The notes: generated from the letters alone by a model not told the origin. DNA of 64,000 nucleotides from Nematopogon swammerdamellus (GCA_946902875.1 OX336343.1:22429596-22493595), one strand, 5' to 3'. Counted from the stretch's first letter, positions 45,141-56,806 are shown. Translations and numbers: made by a program.

Positions 45141-45760
45141 TAGTGCCACCAGGAAGTAGTGTCCGACCGAATATTCGGTTTCGGCTTTCGGCCTTTCGGC
45201 CAATATTTGCCACATTCGGCAAACTTACGGTTTCGGCTGAAAGTAGTGGTCACTTTCGGCCCAACCGAAAGTTGTTAGACAGACAAACCTTGTTTGATTT
45301 TTCATTAATAATTGTGCATATAGTTGTATGCATTAAATAAAAAAAATCCCATAATTATAAATACCTTTTATTGTCACTTGCATATCCTTCTACCTAAATA
45401 ATGCATGACTAACTAACTAGGTACTTAAATAACATACATACTTTCGGCTACGGCTTTCGGTTTCGGCTTTCGGCTTTCTGCCGAAAGTAGAATTTGGCCG
45501 AAATTCGGCTACGGCTTACGGCCGAAAGTGAAATTACACTTTCGGTCGGACACTACCAGGAAGTTATGATGCGTGGGAAATATGCGCAACTGTCTGCATT
45601 CCTAGAAGAGACGTGAACTTTCGGTCGAAAGTTTGTAGATAATTAGGTTATTAGGTCATAAAATTTATCGACAAACTTTCGACCGAATGTTCACGTCTCT
45701 TCTTAGAAATGCAGACTGTTGAGAATATTTCCCACGCATCATAACTTCCTGGTGGCACTA
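45141..45760. mobile_element. Foldback element, TA target duplication
   Basis: Left TAGTGCCACCAGGAAG and right CTTCCTGGTGGCACTA, with arms continuing through TTATGATGCGTGGGAAATAT and AGAGACGTGAACTTTCGGTC. TA dinucleotides flank both ends, as for Tc1/mariner-like MITEs. Its left arm is split by another element at 45157. Confidence 0.82.
45157..45555. mobile_element. hAT-like MITE inside the foldback
   Basis: TAGTGTCCGACCGAA and TTCGGTCGGACACTA ends, with the exact 8-bp duplication CCAGGAAG at 45149-45156 and 45556-45563. The interior is made of TTTCGGC words. No coding sequence. Confidence 0.88.
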
Positions 45761-45804
45761 TATCAACCAATTTCTATTTCACTCTATGGATTATTTTTTT
45801 TAAC

Positions 45805-46240
45805 TAGATTTTGCCCGCGGCTTCGCTTCGCGTGACTTTTTGCTCACAGCTCAGGCCGCTGATGACGTAGCTTTATTATTTACAGCCTTAAACCATCTTG
45901 AGAAGTGACAGAAAGTAACAGTCAAAACCGTATGTAAATCGATAAAGTGGTTCTCGAGTTATATGGATATTCATATATATTGACATACGTTACACAAGCA
46001 GGCGCTGCATGTCGCTGTCGTGTCGCCCTAGAAACTTTACTTTTTAGGAATTTTACTTTATTTATTAGGAATTGGGTCATGTTTAAAGTTAATTAGATTA
46101 GGGCATTTTTTACTTCAAGTTTTATCTATCGCCTTTGAGGAAAAAATAAACACAGGCTTGGACTCATACAAAATAATTGACTAATTCTACATACATACAT
46201 AGCGCCTGGCCGTTCCCAGTGGGGTAGACAGAGACAACAT
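45805..46240 (-). repeat. GCCGCGGGC-end repeat and TACA repeat
   Basis: TAGATTTTGCCCGCGGCTTC at 45805 is the reverse of the end seen at 31060. 46184-46238 is the (TACA)n repeat with CCAGTGGGGTAGACAGAGAC. Confidence 0.55.
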
Positions 46241-46277
46241 ATCTCCACGTGCCACGATCCTGACACACCTCTACCTA

Positions 46278-46460
46278 TTAAGTATTCTGTGCCTCTACCG
46301 CCTCTTCCACTCTCATAATGTTCTTCATACATGCTCGTTGGTTATGGGTATTAAGCGCTCGGCCATTTTTGAGCACATGCCCGATCTGGTTCCAGGTACT
46401 TGCTTCTAGGGTGACCCTTCCCGACTTGACAAAGTCTGACACCAAATTGATAATAGCCAC
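46278..46460 (-). pseudogene. Unidentified coding-like fragment
   Basis: A 60-residue frame includes VTLEASTWNQIGHVLKNGRA and RACMKNIMRVEEAVEA. It looks like a transposon-derived protein piece next to the TACA repeat. Not recognised. Confidence 0.3.
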
Positions 46461-46669
46461 ATATAAAACTGACGTATGGAATATGACAATTAATAAGCAC
46501 TATCGTGCGATACATTTTATATCCTCGCTCCTGTTAATTTTTTACTGAAGGTTATCGCTGTAACTTTTCCGAATAAAATTTGCCGACAATTTGATGCTGT
46601 TCATGCTTCACTCGGTAGTATGAATGGGAACAAAGTTCAGAAGTTTCTAATCCATTATGGCCTGTTGTT

Positions 46670-46820
46670 GTTGTTGTTGATTTGGTTTGGGGTTGGCTCT
46701 AGGCCTGCAAACTAATCCCGCTTGGTTGGGGACCTTCGTGCAAAACCCCACTGTCTCCAGCTACCCCAGCCAGCCTATGTCTTCCATGGAAGCCACAAGT
46801 CGACCTGGGTGTCTGCAGGC
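46670..46820. repeat. Dispersed repeat shared with 40010-40155
   Basis: GTTGTTGTTGTTG and GGTTGGCTCTAGGCCTGCAA, then ACCTTCGTGCAAAA, match the piece after the LINE tail at 39953, so this is probably the 3' UTR of the same LINE. Confidence 0.55.
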
Positions 46821-46880
46821 CGCTGCATCCTTTATGGCCTACGTGTATGTATTGAGTACTAGCTGAAGACGCGTTTTACT

Positions 46881-46890
46881 TTGTCCACAG
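46881..46890 (+). other. Splice acceptor in actin 1 5' UTR
   Basis: TTGTCCACAG followed by ACTAACTCAGA and ATG. The same 21 bases precede actin 2, and lepidopteran actins commonly carry a 5' UTR intron. Confidence 0.7.
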
Positions 46891-46895
46891 ACTAA

Positions 46896-48141
<1,246 letters not shown>

Positions 48142-48479
48142 GCGCGGCGGCTAGTCAGCTAGTCGTTAGTTACGTTTAGGCTAGGCTGTGTTGAGGAGTG
48201 GGACTGTGGGCGGGCCCTCGTGACCTCATATTGTCTTGTTCTTATCAGTCCGACTGCTCAAACTCTAAACTTAATGTTTAATTATTTAATTTCGCATAAG
48301 ACGTCGAAGCATTTCATTATTATACGATAGAATAATTATCGGATTAGAATCTCACTTTGCGTGCGGATCGCAAAATCGTTGCACACGCCAAAGCCATTTT
48401 TTGTACTCGATTATAATATTACATGCTTAAAACAAAATTGTTTCTAACTAGGTGATTTATAAAATTGAAATAATGTCGA

Positions 48480-48495
48480 AATAAAATAAATAAAA
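48480..48495 (+). terminator. Actin 1 polyadenylation signal
   Basis: AATAAAATAAATAAAAA lies 340 bases after the stop. GCACACGCCAAAGC and ACTAGGTGATTTATAAAATT upstream are shared with the actin 2 3' UTR. Confidence 0.75.
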
Positions 48496-48709
48496 ATATT
48501 GGATATGCTTTATTTATTTCTCTTTGGGTATTTTTTTTTATGGATAGCGCGACATGTGGCATCGTTTCACCCTAGAATGATAAAAAAGGTATGGACCTCG
48601 AACCCTATCTTCGCCAGCGTAACACGATATAAGTAAAAGCATACTTGTTTCATTCGACGGTCGCGCGCTGGCCCGTCAGTCTTGTCATCAGCTGCGTTCG
48701 CAAAAACCT

Positions 48710-49173
48710 TTTCGGAACTTAATGTTGAATTCTCATAATGTTGAATTGAATTTTAAAACAGTTTTACTTTTTAGTGGTGTAGCAACAACATGCGACAAAA
48801 CTAACAAATAAATAAAAAGCTATGTAAAAGTTAATGTATGTTTTATTTAGAGAATTATGAATCTAGCTTAAAAAACAAAATATTTTTTCTTGTACGAAAA
48901 AAGCTGCAAAACAAAATATTTTTCTTCTTTTTGGTACTTATTATAAAATTTTTATTTTTGAGTACTATAAAAATGAACATTCCACACTAAAGGACAAATA
49001 TCTTATCCCTTGTATAAAATCCTGGTGAAATCCACTCTAACTGATGATAAGAGTGACCCATCCCAAATTTATTTCGCAAATTAATTATTTTGAGAATTCA
49101 ACATTTCGAGATTTACGGTTCAACTTTTTGAGAATTTCAACATTTTGAGAATTCAACATTAAGTTCCGGAAGA
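48710..49173. mobile_element. Inverted-repeat insert with 10-bp duplication
   Basis: Ends TTTCGGAACTTAATGTTGAA and TTCAACATTAAGTTCCGGAA are near-complementary. GCAAAAACCT occurs on both sides, at 48700-48709 and 49174-49183. A 9-10-bp duplication suggests a Mutator-like (MULE) foldback. No coding sequence. Confidence 0.7.
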
Positions 49174-49190
49174 GCAAAAACCTGTTTAAA

Positions 49191-49270
49191 ATGCCTGCAT
49201 GCTCTGTGTTTACGTGTAAAAACACTACAGCCAAGTTTAGTGTGCACAATAGTGGAATATCTATTCATCG
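49191..49270 (+). pseudogene. THAP-domain first exon of P-like element
   Basis: ATG opens MPACSVFTCKNTTAKFSVHN and runs to GISIHR, then a donor GTACGT at 49271. The Cys-X4-Cys start with an SIHR ending matches the first half of a THAP zinc finger, which binds DNA. The remaining exons are not present before the element end, so the gene is truncated. Confidence 0.65.
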
Positions 49271-49479
49271 GTACGTACACTCCGCTCCCCGCAACTCTGC
49301 GACGCTAGTTCTCATACAAGCATTTGACAGTCCGGCGTCCATACCTTTTTTATCGTTCTAGGTTTCACCTGGACATTCTGTGATGCACTGCGATTGCGAA
49401 TGCCATGCCGGCCTGACAGGAACCCTTTCACGCCCCTTTTGAAAACTCCCAGGCTGTACTTCGGAGGAAATAGTAATAT

Positions 49480-50270
49480 TTTTTCTTTTGATTAGAAATA
49501 CCACTGAGAAGACAACATGAAATCCAACCGATTAGGATGTCGCAAAGTGTTCACAACATACACAATTGGACGGATCGGATCGGATCGAACATATTATGTA
49601 CTGCGTCCACCCACCGTGGTGATCCGATCCGGTTCGGATGAGTGAACGCATTTAAAACTATACAAGAATTATAAAATTTCATACGGCCCAATCCTAAAAA
49701 TGTGCTTTAGCCTGACCTGAGTGCATCCATCAGAAAGGAGTCACCACAGATAAATAAAATAATGTATGGAGTCACAGCCACACCATAGAGAAAACCTTGG
49801 AACATTTTTTTTTTTATAAAAAAGGATCTGAAAAGGTTGCGAAAGTCACTTCGTGCGTGTGTACAGTCCGTACAGTCCCTACCGTAGTGTGTACCTACAG
49901 ACCCTACCGTCACAGATTACTAAATAGTTACTTCGTAACAGATGAATCTCTCCATAGAAAAAGTTACGTACCTTCGGCTTTAATAGCCTAAACTTTTACG
50001 ACGCCAGTCGCTGCGTGCGAAAATGTACCTAAACGAAAGAGCGTAAAGTGATTATTGCTTTGCAGCTGCGCGCGGACGCGGGGCCTTGAAGCAAATTCAG
50101 TGACGTTAGGGCTGCTACTTTCGATAAAAATATCAATGCATTACACAATCTTTAATATTATTATATTGTAAAGAGGAAATATGTGTGAATGTTTGTTCGC
50201 GAGCTGCAGCACAGATTTAAAAATGTTTTTTTACTGTTAGATAGGTAAAAATTTTTTTTTTTTTAACATT
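49480..50270. other. No gene seen
   Basis: Contains an inverted GGATCGGATCGGATC motif (49573-49640) and one partial unit of the CCCTACCGTAGTGTG minisatellite (about 49875-49915). Nothing else supportable. Confidence 0.5.
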
Positions 50271-50274
50271 TAGG

Positions 50275-50706
50275 CTACTACTAGTTTTAGCCCGCGGCTT
50301 CGCCCTCGTTAAAATATATTAAAGGAAGAAATTAGTTCAGCCCGAAAATACTTCAGGTAATCCTACCTACCTACTACCCCTGTAATGTTATTATTGTTAC
50401 ACAAATCGTAAAGTGACTGTGATAGACAAACAGACAGATATATCGAACATACCGAAACTCAAGCGAAACACAACATAAACCAAAATACCTATCTACCTAC
50501 CATTTTTAGTGTTACGTACCAAAGGGTGCCACGGGACCATAATACTAAGCCCCGCCGTCCGTCCGTATGTCAGCGGGCTGTATTTCTATTACCGCTATAA
50601 CAAGAAGTAGTAAAAATATAAAAAATAAAGTACCTACATAGTGTTAAATCTTGTACGGTGGTACGGAACCCTTCGTGTGCGAGTCCGACTCGCACTTGTC
50701 CGGTTT
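50275..50706 (-). repeat. GCCGCGGGC-end repeat and GTCT-family copy
   Basis: TTTTAGCCCGCGGCTTCGCC at 50285 is a reversed terminus of the repeat at 30670. 50508-50706 runs from TACGTACCAAAGGGTGCC to CGAGTCCGACTCGCACTTGT of the GTCT family. Confidence 0.6.
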
Positions 50707-50750
50707 TTTTAGAATAGGTAATTATTGCTCAACAAAAACAATATACTCAC

Positions 50751-50863
50751 ATTTCTTCATCAGCAGGTAAATGGAAAAAAGAGAGATTTTTATCTCTCCT
50801 CTTGCTGGATTTACATCCATCTACTGCACATAAATTGCCACTGCCACTATTAACAGAAGCCAT
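50751..50863 (-). pseudogene. Orphan THAP-domain first exon
   Basis: On minus, ATG at 50863 opens MASVNSGSGNLCAVDGCKSS and then KRRDKNLSFFHLPADEE, ending at a consensus donor GTGAGT (50750-50745). CxxxxC with FFHLP is the N-terminal half of a THAP zinc finger. Length 37 codons plus two bases. No continuation exon was found in the repeat-filled 500 bases beyond. CpG-rich DNA upstream (50940-51055) could be its promoter. It may be a live host THAP gene whose other exons lie downstream on minus, or a P-element-derived piece. Confidence 0.6.
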
Positions 50864-51060
50864 GTCAACTTGAATTAAGACATAGGCAAAGAAACTCTTT
50901 GGATATAGGTAGGTACGACCGTACGAAGCAGTAGCGTGAGCGCGCGCTCACGTAGGTTAGCTCCACGCGGCTGTCGGCAGCCCAATGAATTATGGATCGC
51001 CGGCGGTCCGGTCGGCGGTAGGTAGTTATCGCGCGCAAGTACATAGAGTGCGTGAGCCCT

Positions 51061-51240
51061 GCTACCGTAGTGTGTGCCTACAGTCAGTCCCTACCGTAGT
51101 GTGTGCCTACAGTCAGTCCCTACCGTAGTGTGTGCCTACAGTCCCTACCGTTAGTGTGTGCCTACAGTCCCTACCGTAGTGTGTGCCTACAGCCCCTACC
51201 GTAGTGTACCTACAGACAGTCTCTACCGTAGTGTGTTACA
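51061..51240. repeat. Minisatellite, 25-29-bp units
   Basis: CCCTACCGTAGTGTGTGCCT with ACAGT or ACAGTCAGT extension repeats about seven times, with unit starts near 51062, 51091, 51120, 51145, 51171, 51196 and 51223. Confidence 0.88.
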
Positions 51241-51560
51241 CCTCCGAGAAATTGCCATACTGGAGACTTCCCAGAGGCTGTGGAATGCTGACTACGTGGA
51301 TTCGAGGAGAGGACACAGCCGATGCGACAATCTTACTCGTAGGTACGTCCAGTACGGTGGTATCATCCCAGTCGGCTACAATTTGAGCCCACTCTTTAGG
51401 GGCAAGGGAGACGTACAGTTTTACACAGGCTCGGAACGCTGAAGCAGCAGGTGTAGGTAACGTTAATTTTTTCCATAAAAAATCTCATTGGTGCATGTCG
51501 GGCGGATTCGAACCCCGGACCTTGAGTTCAAGAGTCCGAGCCGAGATCGCGCGCGGGGGG
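51228..51560 (-). mobile_element. tRNA-derived SINE-B copy
   Basis: CGGATTCGAACCCCGGACCT at the right is a reversed B box. CCGAGAAATTGCCATACTGG at the left matches the 3' part of the copy at 63108. Diverged. Confidence 0.65.
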
Positions 51561-51564
51561 GACC

Positions 51565-52400
51565 TAATGAGGAAATAATATGGAAAGGATGATGATTGAT
51601 TGATGAATCAGCTAGCCAGCAGAATGCATGCATGCCCTAGATAGGTACAAATAATAAAAATATGTAGGAGGTAGGTATGTACATAAAATAGAACACATCT
51701 AAAAGCACTGGTACCTATAGAACAAAATTAAAATAAACCACCAGTTGACAATAATAATTGAACATACCTAGATATGATAGATAGATAAAGCTGCTCGTTC
51801 ATCAAAATAAAATTGGTAAAATGCAAGAATGATGTCATATACCTACCTATATGGGTAGACCCATTTTCTAGAACGAATTTATCAAAAATTACACCGAGTG
51901 AACGTGTTCATCGACCTAATTAGTTAGGTATGTAGTTTTAATAAATCATTTGAACCCTGACGGAACTGCCGCCACTTTTTTATTGGGCAATGAGGTCAAG
52001 ACAAGAGGTCACATAAAATCTAACTACGAATACGGCAAACATTGACCTAATATCACAGATTACTTCTAATGTTACTAACGTTACCTAGCATAACACTGAC
52101 GGCAAAGCGCAAGCAAAGCGACATAACTTTGCCGTATTCGTAATTAGATCCCAAGTCCCAAGGGAATAAAGGTAATTTTGTATAGATGATGGTTCAGGTC
52201 ATTCCATTTTACGAGTAAGTACCTACCTACCTAAGTGCTATGCACTTCACTATGCATGTTCAGATATTATTGTTTGCAATAAAAGGCTGATATTACATGA
52301 AAATCTTTCGAAAATATGCAAGACGAGCGAGACGAATCAGGTGAGTTGACTGCCCGGAATTCTACACTATGTCTCTGTCTGGTCTGCTGTGCCCGCCCGG
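51565..52400. other. No gene seen
   Basis: AT-rich sequence with CTAC/GTAG runs. The inverted pair AATCTAACTACGAATACGGC (about 52018) and CCGTATTCGTAATTAGATC (about 52131) brackets a 130-bp segment, a small MITE candidate. Confidence 0.5.
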
Positions 52401-52525
52401 ACGGGCGGACAGATGGCTGGCTGGCTGGCTGGCGGGGCGGCGCGGCAGGCAGGTAGGCAGGCAGGCACGGGGCGGCTCCACCGTGCCGCCGCCACCCCTC
52501 CGCCCCGCTGCGCCCTATGATGCCG
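52400..52525. other. CpG-rich patch with GGCT tandem
   Basis: GCTGGCTGGCTGGCTGGCGG and following GC-rich text resemble the GC-rich block at 56660-56770 on the far side of the 4-kb element, so both may be parts of one promoter region split by that element. Confidence 0.45.
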
Positions 52526-53489
52526 GTCTAGTGTTCTGTGTTCTGTGTCAATTCAATACCAATGCATAGATAGGTACGGTACAGTAGGTAGCAGGTAGGT
52601 ATACATAAATTTATCAGCCGGGCGGTGACGGGCGCGGTCGGCAGTGGCTACGGCGCACAGTATGAAATTTGACCTGATTTTCGGACATGGTATTTTTATT
52701 CCCAAACTAGTTAGTCTTTACTATTTTAAAAGCTAGAGTTGAACTCCCGTGTTTCAGTTACGTATAGTTGCAAAGTTATGAATTTTTGAAAAAGGTAAGT
52801 TTTTTTTGGCCGAAAAATAAAAAAAAAATATTACTCCGAGATTATGGAAAATATTAATAATTATATTTTTTTATATACAAGAATGACTATAGCCCCATTT
52901 TTTGAAGCAATTTCGAACCTTCTACAGTTAGTACAAAACGAGCAATAATTTTTTTATTTTTTTTCATTTTTATTTTTTTTCTCCTAAACCAAGTCGCATT
53001 AGCACAAAATTCTTACATTACAAATAACCCCAGACCTTGTTTAATAAGTGCTTAAAAAAACTAAAAGATAATCCCGCTTGGTATAGGAGTTTTAACTAAA
53101 TAATGTTTAGGCCGACAATTTTACAGTCAGGGTTGGCACTTTTCGAATCGTAGTTTAATTTTATTTTTTGGCCGAAAGTGAATTTTTTATTAAATTATGA
53201 TTAATTATCATGATCGGATACGGTAAAGCGATTTTTTATAATTGCGTTATGCAGTCATTATATTGATATGGTCCCTTTTGAAAATAATGAAAAATTCCCG
53301 GGATTAAAAAAAATATTTCTAGTAGTGATATACCTAGTTAGTAACTTTCGATTGTTTTAACGTGCTCTGATGCACGTAGGTATACGTTAGCTATTGTAAA
53401 CATTCCAAATTATATCAATAAAAACATTGGTAAGAAACTAGCTGTCATACCCCAAAGCTTTTCTGTTAGAAAATGCCTAGAGATCCTCT

Positions 53490-53685
53490 CATCTCCAACA
53501 TTAGGTTGCGCCACAGACAGAAAAAGTTGCGAAAGTTACCACTTCCATCTCAGGCATTAGCATTGCTAAAACCGGCAGATGCCAACACTTTCTGCTGAGG
53601 AAATCAAAATCGATGCGGAAAATCAGGCGCTTGATGAGTGTCTAGGTCTGGGAGAAGGTGGCCTATTTCTCAGTGCTGAGGATTA
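53490..53685 (+). pseudogene. Unidentified coding-like fragment
   Basis: One frame gives AVIPQSFSVRKCLEILSSPT. Another, from 53578, gives MPTLSAEEIKIDAENQALDE through GEGGLFLSAED and a stop at 53685. Codon texture suggests a transposon protein end with a frameshift. Family not recognised. Confidence 0.35.
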
Positions 53686-53686
53686 A

Positions 53687-53718
<32 letters not shown>

Positions 53719-53800
53719 GCCCGTATCGGTCCACTGCTGGACATAGGCCTCTCCCAAGGCACGCCACCACACGCGGTCTTCCGCTCTTCTCATCCATCCA
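53687..53800 (-). mobile_element. RTE LINE 3' end with GAT tail
   Basis: On minus: RAEDRVWWRALGEAYVQQWT then DTG and stop, followed by (GAT)9 at 53689-53716. This is the standard RTE terminus. 5'-truncated. Confidence 0.78.
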
Positions 53801-54250
53801 CTTCAATTGGATTAAGAGGATTAACAATTGTTTTCATTTCGGAAATATTCGTAGCCTATACTCCGTTCATCTTAGCAACTAATGCCGAGCGGTTTCTCGC
53901 TCTCGCAACGGTTATTACCCTTCTTTACACAGGACACAACGTTGCATGTGTGAGTCATAGGTGTATGCGTAAGCCATCTCAAAACCATAACGGCGCATGC
54001 GCCGCTGCGCCTGGGAGTTAGTATTGCGTTTTTATTCTGAGTCGACGCATTACAATCAGTAGCCTTTCATAGGCGTCATAGTCATAATAATAAAATTGTT
54101 TTGCATATTTTTCACATGTTGTTTTTCACAAAAACTGAATGGCACTATGCAATGCATGCATGCAACACTCATAAGAAAATTACGTTACTCACTTTATAAT
54201 AAATGCGAAAGTAAATTGTTTGTTTGTTTGTTTGTTTGTTTGGTCATACA

Positions 54251-55330
54251 TAACTCGAGAACCACTGGTGCTAGACCCATCGTGTTGGTACTCAAACTTC
54301 AGGTCTCGGTGAAATCTATCCAACTGTCACGTGAACTTTTGTTTTGGTCATAACTCGAGAACCACTGGTGCTAGACCCATCGTGTTGGTACTCAAACTTC
54401 AGGTCCCGGTGAGATCTATCCATCTGTCACATGAACTTTGGTTTTGGTCATAACTTGAGAACCACTGGTGCTAGACCCAACGTGTTGGTACTCAAACTTC
54501 AGGTCTCGGTGAGATCTATCCATCTGTCACGTGAACTTTTGTTTTAGTCATAACTCGAGAACCACTGGTGCTAGACCCATCATGTTGGTACTCAAACTTC
54601 AGTTCTCGGTGAGATCTATCCATCTGTCACATGACCTTTTGTTTTGGTCATAACTCGAGATACACTGGAGCTAGACCCATCGTGTTGGTACTCAAACTTC
54701 AGGACCAAAACAAAATTGTATGTGACAGATGGATAGATCTCACCGAGACCTGAAGTTTGAGTACCAACACGATGGGTCTAGCACCAGTGGTTCTCGAGTT
54801 ATGACCAAAACAAAAGTTTATGTGACAGATGGATAGATCTCACCGAGACCTGAAGTTTGAGTACCAACACGATGGGTCTAGCACCAGTGGTTCCCGAGTT
54901 ATGACCAACACAAAAGTTCATGTGACAGATGGATAGATCTCACCGAGACCTGAAGTTTGAGTGCCAACACGATGGGTCTAGCACCAGTGGTTCTCGAGTT
55001 ATGACCAAAACAAAAGTTCATGTGACAGATGGATAGATCTCACCAAGACCTGAAGTTTGAGTACCAACACAATGGGTCTAGCACCAGTGGTTCTCGAGAT
55101 ATGACCAAAACAAAAGTTCACGTGACAGATGGATAGATCTCACCGAGACCTGAAGTTTGAGTACCAACACGATGGGTCTAGCACGAGTGGTTCTCGAGTT
55201 ATGACCAAAACAAAAGTTCACGTGACAGATGGATAGATCTCACCGAGACCTGAAGTTTGAGTACCAACACGATGAGTCTAGCACCAGTGGTTCTTGAGTT
55301 ATGACCAAAACAAAAGTTCACGTGACAGAT
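54251..55330. repeat. 100-bp tandem array with orientation switch
   Basis: TAACTCGAGAACCACTGG recurs at 54251, 54351, 54451, 54551 and 54651. The complement CCACTGGTGCTAGACCC-type units then recur with TTCTCGAGTTATGACC at 54791, 54891, 54991, 55091, 55191 and 55291. The period is exactly 100 bp on both sides and the switch is at about 54704. A preceding GTTT run and AATAAATGCGAAAG tie the start to the dispersed family of 11395 and 30670. A single unit is also at 15372-15470. Confidence 0.95.
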
Positions 55331-55494
55331 GGATGGATATCATAAATCTACGTGAGGATAGCGGCGGCAGTGACGAGGACCTCTGTGACGTGGGGGAATC
55401 ATCAGACAGTGATGAATATGGAATTACCCGGTATTACGGCACTGGGTTAACTTATCCACCTACAATAGAACGAACAGCTGAAACGGTGGCTGAA
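55330..55494 (+). other. Possible acidic exon beside the array
   Basis: Open frame from MDIINLREDSGGSDEDLCDV to RTAETVAE, then a consensus donor GTAAGT at 55495. The Asp/Glu/Ser-rich composition resembles the N-termini of some DNA transposases. The family is not recognised, and its start lies inside a repeat unit. Confidence 0.35.
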
Positions 55495-56796
55495 GTAAGT
55501 ACATTAGGCACAAAATTTAAATAATATATAATTTTAATATTTAATAATTTACCGTGAAAATATAAATATTTAACATGATTCCAAGCAAAAAATAAACAGG
55601 TTTATTGCAAAATTTCATTCATCAAATAAATAAACAATAATAAAATACATTTTTTAAATTAAACTATATTCATAACCTCAGTTCACAGTCACTTCAATCA
55701 CTCTTTGCGAGAGCGAGAAGTATAGAGAAAGAGAAACCGCTCGGCATTAGTTGCTAGGTTGAATGGAGTGTAAGTATTCTTCAATACTGTTATTATTGAA
55801 ATTATTATTAATAAATTGGCATCATTATTTTTGTTCATCCCCTGCCTAACCCTAAAATAATAAATGCCAATAAATGTAAAGAAATATGCAAATAAATATT
55901 ATATTCCATAAAACGTATCTTGTTTTTTATTTATTATTTTAATTACTCTGTACTTATCTGTAGGTATATTTTAAGAAAATTTTTTACTACATACATACAT
56001 ACATAACGTCACGCCTGTTTCCCAGTGGGGTAGGCAGAGACAACGGATTTCCACGTTAAAATTTAAAATTTCTCACAACATTTTTTACTGTTGGTCTATT
56101 TCAAGTCTTGTTTAATTTATTCATAGATATATTTGGACAAACTATTATTTAGTTGTTTAAAATTTTCAGCCAAACTTGGGCCGAAATTTTATGGCAGCCC
56201 TAACGAAAAAACTTGAGTAGCTATAACTCCTATACCAAGCGGGATTATCTTTTGTTTTTTCTGGTACTTATTAAACATGGTCTAGGGTTAATTGTAATGT
56301 AAGAATTTTGTGCTAATGCGACTTGGTTTAGGAGAAAAAAAATAAAAACGAAAAATAAAAAATAAATTTTTACTCGTTTTGTACTAACTGTAGGAGGTTC
56401 GAAATAGCTTCAAATAAGGGGGGTAAAGTCATTCTTGTATATTGAAAAATATAATTATTAATATATTCCATAATCTCGGAGCAATAATTTTTTTTAATTT
56501 TTCGGCCAAAAAAAAGTTTGTTTTTCAAAAATTTATAACTTTGGAAGTATACATAACTGACCCACGGGAGTTCTACTCTACCTTTTAAAATACTAAAGAC
56601 TGACTAGTTCTGGAGTAAAAAAACCATGTCCGAAAATCAGGTCAAATTTCATACTGTGCGGCGGAGGTGGCGGCGTGGGGCGGCGCGGCGCGGCGCGCGA
56701 CGCGCGGTGGGAGCGGCGGCGCGGAGGGGCGTGCGGCTTATCAGCAGCGGTGAAGCGGGGCTGGAGGGGACGACGCAGCCTTTGCGCATCGCAATA

Positions 56797-56806
56797 CCAT
56801 ATATGG
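56797..56806. promoter_or_regulatory. CArG box of actin 2
   Basis: CCATATATGG, an exact CC(A/T)6GG serum-response element of the kind that drives actin promoters, 70 bases upstream of a TATA-like motif and inside a GC-rich block. Confidence 0.7.

Larger units (their letters stand above)
48572..49361 (+). mobile_element. P-like element remnant with THAP exon
   Basis: Inverted ends CTAGAATGATAAAAAAGG and CCTTTTTTATCGTTCTAG, with the exact 8-bp duplication GTTTCACC at 48564-48571 and 49362-49369. P elements make 8-bp duplications and encode N-terminal THAP domains, and a THAP first exon is present at 49191. hAT is an alternative by duplication length alone. It was inserted into the repeat family also seen at 21340-21540. 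Confidence 0.78.
53860..55769. mobile_element. Inverted-repeat element carrying the 100-bp array
   Basis: Left ACTCCGTTCATCTTAGCAAC, then TAATGCCGAGCGGTTTCTC; right GAGAAACCGCTCGGCATTAG, then TTGCTAGGTTGAATGGAGT. No clear target duplication was found. It lies inside the Transib-like element. Confidence 0.65.
52656..56658. mobile_element. Transib-like 4-kb inverted-repeat element
   Basis: Ends CACAGTATGAAATTTGACC and GGTCAAATTTCATACTGTG, with the 5-bp GC-rich direct repeat CGGCG on each side (52651-52655, 56659-56663). CACAGT-type termini with GC-rich 5-bp duplications are characteristic of Transib, the RAG1-related superfamily. The arms are about 500 bp each (52656-53140 and about 56190-56658), with AGATAATCCCGCTTGG in mirror. 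No Transib transposase was recognised, so class assignment rests on the ends. Confidence 0.65.

Noticed and set aside
54251..55330. CRISPR-like regular array
   Set aside because: The units are contiguous 100-bp repeats with no unique spacers, in insect DNA, and the array flips strand.
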